Under the pieces are notes generated by a model. It ran no database searches, was not told where the DNA came from, and saw only the letters and a list, made by a program, of their open reading frames with translations. A program made the position numbers and the translations under genes. This document shows positions 31,014 to 39,095 of a stretch of 64,000 bases of DNA, one piece after another. Each line of letters opens with the position of its first letter. The stretch's first letter is position 1. The stretch is taken from positions 2,474 through 66,473 of the forward strand of contig BRYA01000438.1 of assembly GCA_030267965.1 (NCBI GenBank), given 5' to 3'. This DNA is from Triparma columacea. Taxonomy: Eukaryota > Sar > Bolidophyceae > Parmales > Triparmaceae.

Positions 31014-34000
31014 CTCCCACCCCCCGCTCACGCCTTCTCGATAGGGGTGGCGGGGGCGAACGTTGGGGGGAGGGGGAGGGGGCGCGAGGGAAAGGATGCA
31101 CGCAAGCGAGGGAACAAAGGGGGCAACACACTTAAGGGGAACGAAAAGAAAAAGAAAGATATTGAGGTGGGGGAGACAATGGCTTTAGCGGGTGGCCCCC
31201 GCGAAGGCAACGTCACACGGAACGAACCGCCTCCACCAATCGCACACGCCTTTACAGGCACGTCCGTAGCTTACGGGGAGCTACGAGACTCTACTACCAC
31301 CATAAACGAAAATAAGGGGTGCAGTGCGCAAGTCCCGGCGCACGAGACTATGGTAAGCATAGCCGGCCCCCACAACAACAACGACATATCCACCGGACAC
31401 GAGTACTCTCACTCCCTCGAACCGAGCGTATCGCCGCACCCCACGCACCCGCAGGTGACCTCTTCTCATTCACCTGTGGGGGGGCAAGCTAGCACCGGAG
31501 TCTACAAAGTCGCCTCCGAATCCACTGGACAGACAAGCGTGGTCGGGAGTCAGGGAGGGATCGCAGACCCAGATACACCCTACTCGTTCTGCGAGCTCTG
31601 CGCCGGAAGCGGAGCCCTTACGAACGCAATGATGGACAGGGGCCGTACGGTAAGGAACCCGGTGGACATTCTTCGGGGTCCGAGCCACGACCTGTCACGA
31701 GGGACCACGAGATCACTCCTAGCTGAGGAATTCGCCGAGAACGAGGCCCTGAAGCTAGTGTGGTTCGCTCCGCCCTGCACCTACCATGGCTCATGGTCAC
31801 AACGTAATCAGCTACATGACCCAGGGGTCATCACAAAGAGGGACGAGATCTCGAGATGGGCCCGAGAAGTGTTCACGGAGCTACTCGCACCCCTCGCGGG
31901 GAGAGAAGCGTACTTCGTGATCGAGCACCCGGGGGGGTCGATGCTCTGGAATGAAACCTGGGTACAAGAAGCCCAACGAGTCACGGGGGTAAGGCTTATT
32001 GGCCTTGACCAGTGTCGGTACCGACGAGGGAGTACCCAGACCAAGAAACCGACCAAGTTATTGACGAACCTCCCAGTCGGAGCTACTCGTGACCTTGAAC
32101 GCAGGTGCAACCACGACGGGCCCCACCCAATGCAACTTACAGGGTTCGGCAAGGGGAGGGTCCCGCGCTCAGCGAGTGCACGATCGTACCCACCAGCACT
32201 ATGCAGAGCGGTGGTACGAGCACTAGACGCAGCGGTGGGTATAACGCCACATGCTAGCGACCACGTGATGGCAGTGAGTGATAACCCCCCGAACCCACTA
32301 GCTGGGACGGGTACCATCATCGACACCGGGGCCTGTGCGTCAGTCGCGGGGTCCAACTTCATCGCGACCGAGGTGTCGGACACGTACCGTGAGCTAGTCT
32401 CATGGGGAGGCGACAACCCGATCCGATACAGGATAGGCACGGCAGTCACTAAGGCATGGACAAGCAATGGATCACCGGTACTACTCGAAGTACACCAAGC
32501 AGCGATTGCTCCCAACATGCAGTCCATCCTTGACCCTTACCAAGTCTGGGACACCGTCGGAGAGGCGTGTCTCAAAGTCCGAGTTAAGGGTAAAAGGAAG
32601 AGGGACCAGTTTGGAGGGATTTACAACGTCAAGGACGGCGATGGCAACACACACGGTTGTATCCCTTTCTCCTTCGCAGGCGACGAGTCGGGTGGCGGGG
32701 GCGACCTCATTCTACGCACCGTCAGACCAACCCTGCAGGATCTTAAGCTGCCGTGCATTACCTTGACCAAGAACGTGCCATGGTCCAGGGTCGACTATAT
32801 GGAGGGGCTAGGCAATTCGTCACTTCAGCCAACCAGCGGGGAGGCGTATGTTGCCAGCACTGTGGACAGCGACGACGACGTGGGCGCCGCACGAACCCTA
32901 GTCGTATCGGCGTCCAACAGAGTGAGGCGAACAAGTAACCCAGAGGTATACGGGTGGTTGCCAGAAGCGACGCGCAGGCGCGTGCCGGAAGCGACCACGG
33001 CCTTCGGGATCGCTGACCCCATGAGCCCTTATAGAAGGACGATGAGGACGGACCCGATGGTAAGGACACCGTATTATAGGGACGAGACCCTTTATACGGA
33101 CACATTCTTCCCTAGGCTTGGAGAGGATGGGGCACACCTCAGAGGGACTGAGAAGCTACCCGAGATGATCCAACTCTTCACCTTCGGCAAGTCCAAGATC
33201 GTTCACGCGGTGCCGATCCCTGATAAATCAGCAGACTCTATATGTACGGCTATCGAGGCTATGATCCACACGTATGGAAGGCCGCATAAGATCGTGGGCG
33301 ACTTCGCAAAGGAAAACAGAGCCCAACGAGTCGCACAGCTATGCGCAAAGTATGGCGCGGACGCACGCTGGACTGAACCGTACCACCCAAACCAAAACCA
33401 CGCTGAGAGGTGGATTGGTACGGTGAAGAGGCGAACATGGACGGTGCTCGAGAAGTCCAATGCACCGAGGTCACAGTTCGTCGCCGCGTTGACGTATGTG
33501 TGCTTACTACACAACCACATGCCACGAGCGGACCTGCAATGGCGCACTCCCCTGGAGGCGCACACCCTCCACACTCCAGACGTATCTAAGTTCCGGTTCG
33601 CTTTCTACCAACGCGTGGAGACCTTGGTATACTCTGCCAAGTTTCCGGGCCAGAGATGGCTCCCGGGCTACTGGCTCGGACCTGCGGAGACAGTCGGCAA
33701 CTACCTTTGTGGGTGGATCCTAACCGACGATGGAAACGTCCACCCAAGGGGGGAGATCCGAGCTTCACAAGAGCAGAACCCGCCCCGAAACACCTACAAG
33801 TATCCTGCACGTGGCGGGGACGTCGGCGAGATGACGCGAACTGACGACACGTCGCTCCTTACCAGAGAGCCACCCCGAGAAGGGACCGTGCTAGGCTCAG
33901 GGATACACGCGCACCTAGTCGACACCCCGAGGGCTTTACGCAGGGAGGCGGTTCGTGCGGACGCTAGAGGCACGCTCAACGTACCGACCCCACAGGAGGA

Positions 34001-37000
34001 GAACGAGGATCTCGTGCCGGCTGAGCCCGAAGAGGGCAGCGCCAACATGGCGGCCGCACGAACGACGATGGCAGTTCCACAGGCCGGCTCCGGTGATGAC
34101 GACGATACCGCTCAGCCTGGGACCTTAGTGGCGGCACTGCCAGCGCCCCTAGCGACGGGCTCGCTAGGGAAGGACGGGGGCATAACCCTGTCACACGAGA
34201 CGACCACTCCGGGGAGCCCATTGGCTCCAGCCGGTACAGCGCCGCAGAATAAGTCTGTGCCCCTAGCGACAAGCTCGCTACGGAAGGACGGGGGCGTTAC
34301 CCTGTCAAAGCCGGCCACTCCGGGGAGCACGATGGCTCCAGCCGGTACGCCGCCACAGAGAGAATCTGTGCCCCTAGCGATGGACACGCTACGGAAGGAC
34401 GGGGGTATAACCCTGTCACGCAAGACGGCCACCCCGGGGAGCTTAGTAGCTCCCGCCGGTACGCTGCCACAGAACGAGTCTGTGCCCCTAACGACGAGCT
34501 CGCTACGGAAGGACGGGGGCGTTACCCTGTCAAAGCCGGCCACTCCGGGGAGCATGTTGACTCCAGCCGATTCGCCGCCACAGAGAGGATCTGTGCCCCC
34601 AGCGGCCAAGGACGTTCGGCGAACCCGACCCACTGCCGCCAGCGTCATAAGTTCGCTTGATACACATGGAGATTCAGGCAGTGCATCACCGGCAGTAGGC
34701 CTGAACATGGTGAACGCTGATGGGGAGGCGCTGGAGGATGGCGTACCGGATGACGAAGACACGAGGCTGAACGAGTTCCTGCACGCGATCGACTTCACTA
34801 GGGCTGAACGGGAGGTACTCGCCATCAAGAGTGTAGTGTCGTTCTGCAACGTCGGTGGCGTAGTTACTTACCGCGGGAGGGTCATCGACGACGGCCGTGA
34901 ATTACCACCAATTCGGTTCACGCGCGAGGAAGCTGTGGCCGCCAACCCTGATAACGCTAAGCCTCTGTCCGACTTCATCCTGAAGTTCCTCTCCTCCACA
35001 CCGGGGCCACGTGTCGGCAACCGCAGCGATGGCAAGGTGTACACCGGGGGAAGGAACACGTCACTCGGGAAGGACCTCGCCTGGGCGAGCGCGCGACGAC
35101 GGGCAGAGCAGAGGCTCGCCACCGAGCAGGGTGGGACTGCGACCAGTTCAGCACTCCTGGCGCGGCTACACGATGCCATGCCAGCTTGCGGGGAGAGAGG
35201 TGCCCGAAAGATCCGCGGCGCGACCGCTAGCGAAGTAGCAGAGGTCGACGCGCTTGTCGGCGAACTCCACCGTAAGATGGGCTTCAATGACTTGGAGGAA
35301 GGTCTCGGCACCAAGGAACACACGCCGGCAGTGCAGAACCCAGCGATCGACTTTAGCACCACCGCGCCACCACCGCTCAGGGAATCGACCGGCTCTGACA
35401 CGGCGGACGCAGCGATGGCGACGACGACAGGCTCGAAGCCTGCCTGCATGAGTGCCGTAGCCGTGAAACCCACCGGCGGGAGCAGAAGGAGCAAGTCGCA
35501 GGGCGGGTATGGCAAGAAGTCGAAGCGTAAGGCCCAGAAGGGGTCGAACGAACGTGCAGGCTCTTCCCCGCAGGTGATGTACGGTACCAAGGTCCCGAGA
35601 AACATGAGGGACATGGTCGAGTTCGATCAGGAGATGGACGAAAACCACACTCTCGACCGCGTGATGAAGGGCCAGCGGTGGCGCAAAAGCCTACGGAAAC
35701 AGGTCGCAGAGTTCGACGAGTTCCGATGCTTCAGGGTAGTCGACGACGATGTCACCGCGAGGGAGCTGCAGGAGGAAGGGTACCAGTACCTCCCCACTCA
35801 CTGGCTTGCCACTGTGAAGCAAGACGGAACTCTGAAGCTGCGGTATGTAGCAGGCGGCGACCGCATCACATCCACTGCCCAATCATTCTGCTCGATGGTT
35901 AACATGAGGTACTCACGCCTTATGTGGCTGATCCAGAAGGCCAACGGGCAACGGTTGTGGACGGCTGACGTCAAGAACGGGTACCTCCACGCGGACAACC
36001 TTGAGAAGGTGTACGTTACACTAGGCCCGGAATTCGGTCCTGAGCGAGAAGGGAAGATCGCCATTGTCGACAAGGCGCTCTATGGGCTTCCGTCTGCAGG
36101 CCATGCCTTTGGCCGCTTCATGCACGCCATCATGACGTCTCTGGGGTGGACGCCGAGCGACGCCGACCGAGACATTTGGTACCGACCGTCCAAGGATTCA
36201 CTCAAGCGCGACTATGTCAGCTTCTTTGTGGACGACGCGACGATCGTTAGCGATTACCCCGAGGACATTGTCAAGGAACTCGAGCAGTACGTGACCCTCA
36301 GCTCTGCCGGGGAGCCCACGCGTTACCTGGGCGCAGATGTCGCGGTAAACGAGGAGGGGTACACCGAGTTCAACATGGTATCGTACCTCAAGGAAGCGGT
36401 GGAGATTGTCAGGGGGACTCCTTACGGCAACCTAGCCTTTAGGAGATTCACCAAGACGCGCGAGTCATGGAACCCGATGCCGACGGACGCGACCCCCGAA
36501 ACGTTCGCAAGCGAACCAAACGCCACGTTCCTCGGTAAGCTCGAAATCCGCCTGTACCAGCGATTCATAGGGATGCTGTCATGGATTCGGATCCTGGGGA
36601 GGTTTGACATCGCTCAGGCTGTAGCAGAACTGTCGAGATACCAGATTGCGCCGACCCACAAACACATGGAGCTCGCGGCGGGAGTCTTTGGTTACCTGGC
36701 ACGCACTACCTCGTACTCATTATTGATGGACCCAGCACCTCTTGTGCCAGAAGGTGGGGGTTACAACGAGCAACCTGAGTTCCACCAGGACCGCCAGGAG
36801 CTACTGAAACAGTACCAGTCAGCCGGCGAGTTCAAGTCGTCACGTGACCCCCTCCCGATGGGCGAGGAGTTACAGATATCAGTGTTCTGTGATGCGAGTC
36901 ACGGCGACGACAAGGAGGACAGGCGATCGACGACAGGGATAGTCGTCATGGTGGGATCGACCGTCGTGCAGGTCATTTCTAAGCGGCAGGGAGTGATTCC

Positions 37001-37544
37001 CGCGTCCGCTTCGTACACGTCGGAACTCCACGCGGCGAAGCAGGCCGTTGAGCTGATTCAAGGGTGGCGAGTGACCCTCCGAGCCCTAGGCCTCCCAGTG
37101 ACGAAGCCTTCGTGGTTGTTCATCGATAACAAGGGAGTGCAGCTCACGGCGACCAACCTCAAGGCGGCTTGTAAGGTCAAGCACACCGCCATCGGGTACC
37201 ACATACTTCGGGCGTCGGTAGCAGCAGGAATCGTAGCCGTAAAGTGGGTGGCATCAGCAGACAACTGTGCGGACCTCTGCACCAAGGCGCTCGGGGGTAC
37301 GCTATTCCACCGACACGCGTCGACAATCATGAAAACGAGCCACGCGCCAGACCCCGCTACGTTCGAACGTCTACGATCTACGGACGGGGGATCAAGCAAG
37401 CGCAAGGCGGCAGGTGATGAAGCGCCCGTCGGGTCGGTACCTGTCGCCGAGTTGCGTGCAGCCAGGGTGAACTGCATATGGTCAAGTACTACCAGGGCGA
37501 GCGACGCCGACACCCTCAAGGGGAGTGTCAGAATTACGCTGTAA
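31014..37544 (+). CDS. Copia Pol polyprotein with N-terminal cytosine-methyltransferase-like domain
   Basis: About 2,176 codons open directly after the Gag TGA; the first in-frame ATG is at 31179. Domains by position: methyltransferase-like 31580-32240 (ELCAGSGALT at 31590, APPCTYHG at 31766, IEHPGG at 31918, KKPTKLLTNLP near 32045); aspartic protease, IIDTGAC near 32318; integrase about 33060-33650 with acidic residues in YTDTFFP, VGDFAKEN and NHAERW; a linker with four 37-38-residue repeats (34146-34595); reverse transcriptase about 35660-36400 (FFVDD at 36221); RNase H about 36880-37310 (CDASH, YTSEL, DNKG, ADLCTKAL). The usual HHCC zinc finger before the integrase is not apparent. All catalytic motifs of RT, RNase H and integrase look intact. 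Confidence 0.92.
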   Translation, partial: LPPPAHAFSIGVAGANVGGRGRGREGKDARKRGNKGGNTLKGNEKKKKDIEVGETMALAGGPREGNVTRNEPPPPIAHAFTGTSVAYGELRDSTTTINENKGCSAQVPAHETMVSIAGPHNNNDISTGHEYSHSLEPSVSPHPTHPQVTSSHSPVGGQASTGVYKVASESTGQTSVVGSQGGIADPDTPYSFCELCAGSGALTNAMMDRGRTVRNPVDILRGPSHDLSRGTTRSLLAEEFAENEALKLVWFAPPCTYHGSWSQRNQLHDPGVITKRDEISRWAREVFTELLAPLAGREAYFVIEHPGGSMLWNETWVQEAQRVTGVRLIGLDQCRYRRGSTQTKKPTKLLTNLPVGATRDLERRCNHDGPHPMQLTGFGKGRVPRSASARSYPPALCRAVVRALDAAVGITPHASDHVMAVSDNPPNPLAGTGTIIDTGACASVAGSNFIATEVSDTYRELVSWGGDNPIRYRIGTAVTKAWTSNGSPVLLEVHQAAIAPNMQSILDPYQVWDTVGEACLKVRVKGKRKRDQFGGIYNVKDGDGNTHGCIPFSFAGDESGGGGDLILRTVRPTLQDLKLPCITLTKNVPWSRVDYMEGLGNSSLQPTSGEAYVASTVDSDDDVGAARTLVVSASNRVRRTSNPEVYGWLPEATRRRVPEATTAFGIADPMSPYRRTMRTDPMVRTPYYRDETLYTDTFFPRLGEDGAHLRGTEKLPEMIQLFTFGKSKIVHAVPIPDKSADSICTAIEAMIHTYGRPHKIVGDFAKENRAQRVAQLCAKYGADARWTEPYHPNQNHAERWIGTVKRRTWTVLEKSNAPRSQFVAALTYVCLLHNHMPRADLQWRTPLEAHTLHTPDVSKFRFAFYQRVETLVYSAKFPGQRWLPGYWLGPAETVGNYLCGWILTDDGNVHPRGEIRASQEQNPPRNTYKYPARGGDVGEMTRTDDTSLLTREPPREGTVLGSGIHAHLVDTPRALRREAVRADARGTLNVPTPQEENEDLVPAEPEEGSANMAAARTTMAVPQAGSGDDDDTAQPGTLVAALPAPLATGSLGKDGGITLSHETTTPGSPLAPAGTAPQNKSVPLATSSLRKDGGVTLSKPATPGSTMAPAGTPPQRESVPLAMDTLRKDGGITLSRKTATPGSLVAPAGTLPQNESVPLTTSSLRKDGGVTLSKPATPGSMLTPADSPPQRGSVPPAAKDVRRTRPTAASVISSLDTHGDSGSASPAVGLNMVNADGEALEDGVPDDEDTRLNEFLHAIDFTRAEREVLAIKSVVSFCNVGGVVTYRGRVIDDGRELPPIRFTREEAVAANPDNAKPLSDFILKFLSSTPGPRVGNRSDGKVYTGGRNTSLGKDLAWASARRRAEQRLATEQGGTATSSALLARLHDAMPACGERGARKIRGATASEVAEVDALVGELHRKMGFNDLEEGLGTKEHTPAVQNPAIDFSTTAPPPLRESTGSDTADAAMATTTGSKPACMSAVAVKPTGGSRRSKSQGGYGKKSKRKAQKGSNERAGSSPQVMYGTKVPRNMRDMVEFDQEMDENHTLDRVMKGQRWRKSLRKQVAEFDEFRCFRVVDDDVTARELQEEGYQYLPTHWLATVKQDGTLKLRYVAGGDRITSTAQSFCSMVNMRYSRLMWLIQKANGQRLWTADVKNGYLHADNLEKVYVTLGPEFGPEREGKIAIVDKALYGLPSAGHAFGRFMHAIMTSLGWTPSDADRDIWYRPSKDSLKRDYVSFFVDDATIVSDYPEDIVKELEQYVTLSSAGEPTRYLGADVAVNEEGYTEFNMVSYLKEAVEIVRGTPYGNLAFRRFTKTRESWNPMPTDATPETFASEPNATFLGKLEIRLYQRFIGMLSWIRILGRFDIAQAVAELSRYQIAPTHKHMELAAGVFGYLARTTSYSLLMDPAPLVPEGGGYNEQPEFHQDRQELLKQYQSAGEFKSSRDPLPMGEELQISVFCDASHGDDKEDRRSTTGIVVMVGSTVVQVISKRQGVIPASASYTSELHAAKQAVELIQGWRVTLRALGLPVTKPSWLFIDNKGVQLTATNLKAACKVKHTAIGYHILRASVAAGIVAVKWVASADNCADLCTKALGGTLFHRHASTIMKTSHAPDPATFERLRSTDGGSSKRKAAGDEAPVGSVPVAELRAARVNCIWSSTTRASDADTLKGSVRITL
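34146..34595 (+). repeat. Four tandem repeats in Pol linker
   Basis: Four in-frame units of 111-114 bp, each starting PLATxSLRKDGGxTLS and containing TPGSxxAPAGTxPQ. They lie between integrase and reverse transcriptase. Confidence 0.92.
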
Positions 37545-37549
37545 TGGAC

Positions 37550-37729
37550 TGTTGAGGGAGTAGCCATCTCTCGTGGGGCACGTGGACATGAGTGAAGCTC
37601 AGTCGACGAACCCGCATTCGTTACGGACGTAGGATCAGGGAGTTCATTTCTCCATAGGAGTGGACTGCCACGTGTTGATCTTAACCTCATAATCTTTTCT
37701 CTTTTATCACAAACACCTCTAATTCAACA
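37550..37729 (+). repeat. 3' LTR, 180 bp
   Basis: Starts TGTTGAGGGAGTAGCC and ends CTAATTCAACA, with 6-bp inverted termini (TGTTGA/TCAACA). It begins 6 bp after the Pol stop. Confidence 0.87.
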
Positions 37730-38397
37730 AAATGAAAATCAGCAATTTTTTTTTGTCTATTTATAATCCCGAAAATAATCCAATATTAAAATAGATCAAA
37801 TTTATACATTAATTTCGTATATGTGATTATAAAAACTTTTTTTAAAATTTAAGAAACGTAAACATTGATAATGTCTCTTGTGTACTATAAAATGATACTT
37901 GACTCTATAATATTGTATGCTTATTATATTGATTGATATAAAATAACTGAATAACTATTTGAAAAATCTCATATGTAATATATTTTTCCATATAATTATT
38001 TATACAATTTCCAAAAATTTAGTAAAATTTTGATCATATTAAAGCACCTGAGACTTTTGAAACCTGTTACGAGCAAGGCGCTGAAAGCTGAATCAAAAGC
38101 GTTCAATGATAACGTTTCTCTCCTGGCGGTTAAAACTAAAGCTTTCCAATATAAAATCGGTCTTATAGAATGTCTTCTTCAGAGCTCCATCTGCTCTTTC
38201 CCTTTTCCTCCCCTGAGGTTCAAGTCCCCTTCTCAGGTTCACATTCAAAAAACCCAATTTTAGACGTATTTGACACATTTTGATTTAATATCACGCAACT
38301 CACGCACCTAGTTATCGTTTAACTACCCAGTTGTCTTCTCAAATCCCTTTCATAATCTTTCAGGAAGACTTTCTGTAAGCCTGCCGACTCAGAAACG
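37730..38397. other. AT-rich island and 5' flank of lumen-protein gene
   Basis: From 37730 to about 38045 the sequence is strikingly AT-rich, with many runs of A and T, unlike any other part of the window. From 38046 to 38397 the composition returns to normal. No gene, tRNA or further LTR was recognised, and short ORFs here are not credible. The last part should hold the promoter of the gene starting at 38398. Confidence 0.6.
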
Positions 38398-38979
38398 ATG
38401 AGATCTTTTCTCTTCTTCCTCGTGGCTGCCTCATCTGTTCAATCACTCTCAATATCTCGACGGGCATTCTCAATAGCTAGGTGAGAACGCAGTGGTTATC
38501 GCCAATGTTTGTTTTTATTGGCTGCAATCTTGGTCGAAGCAACAGCACAGCTGACCCTCAATCACCCTTTGCGAACCCCCCAGTCTGCCCTCTCTGGCAT
38601 TCCTTGCATCACCAATTTGCACCCCTGCCCTTGACATGGAAGCCTTTGCAAACTCTGAATTGACCAGAGACACTCCTAAGAGGGGCCTCTCTGAGGACGA
38701 GGCTTTGTGTCGCTTCGGTGGGGCGTCCTCCCTTCGTGCTGAGGCATGTTCTAGGGTGAAGTTGAAGCCGAAGAGTGGTTTGGATCCTTCTGGCAAGATT
38801 GATCGTGGGGACTTCGAGCGTTGCAAGGTGAGAATGAGCATACCTCCTAGCAGCGATTGCATGTATGTAATTTGACGTTTACTGATCCACACAACCACTT
38901 TCATCTCGTCGATTCGCAGAAGGACTACGTAATGGTGGATGGGAAGTGGTCTCCTTCTTGGTCGTGCGCAAGTTCATGA
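38398..38979 (+). CDS. Small plastid (thylakoid-lumen type) protein, unknown function
   Basis: Exons 38398-38480, 38584-38827, 38920-38979 (128 residues). The N-terminus reads as three signals in a row: an ER signal peptide (MRSFLFFLVAASSVQSLS), a short Ser/Arg transit-like segment, and a twin-arginine stretch with a hydrophobic core and Ala-type end (SRRAFSIASLPSLAFLASP, then CTPALD). This order is what a Tat-imported thylakoid lumen protein in a complex plastid would need. The mature part of about 80 residues has LSEDEALCRFG, AEACSR and DRGDFERCKKDY, with Cys residues that could form disulfides. I do not recognise the family. The exon 2 acceptor at 38583 was chosen because it alone joins the signal peptide to the downstream frame. 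Confidence 0.72.
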
Positions 38980-39095
38980 TGAAAAACCTCTTTTGTTGCT
39001 AAATTTCATTTGACAAACATTTCATTTTCCTACACTCATTAGGAAACACTTTTTACATTCATCCAACCCCCCCCCCCCCCTCCTCCTCCTCCTCC

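Larger units (their letters stand above)
29452..37729 (+). mobile_element. Ty1/copia LTR retrotransposon, nearly complete
   Basis: Two direct repeats bound two long frames in the order Gag, methyltransferase-like domain, protease, integrase, reverse transcriptase, RNase H. Integrase before RT defines the copia order. The LTR begins TGTTGA and ends TCAACA. Both long frames are open, so the copy looks young or intact, except that the left LTR contains an N and lacks about 27 bp found in the right one. No 5-bp target duplication is seen (left flank GCGTG, right flank AAATG), no TGG-type primer-binding site follows the left LTR and no clear polypurine tract precedes the right LTR. Either the ends are not exactly as drawn or the assembly is imperfect at the N. 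Confidence 0.93.

Noticed and set aside
38205..38240. tRNA-like B box (GGTTCAAGTCC)
   Set aside because: No A box, no acceptor or anticodon stem at the right distance, and the T-stem does not pair.
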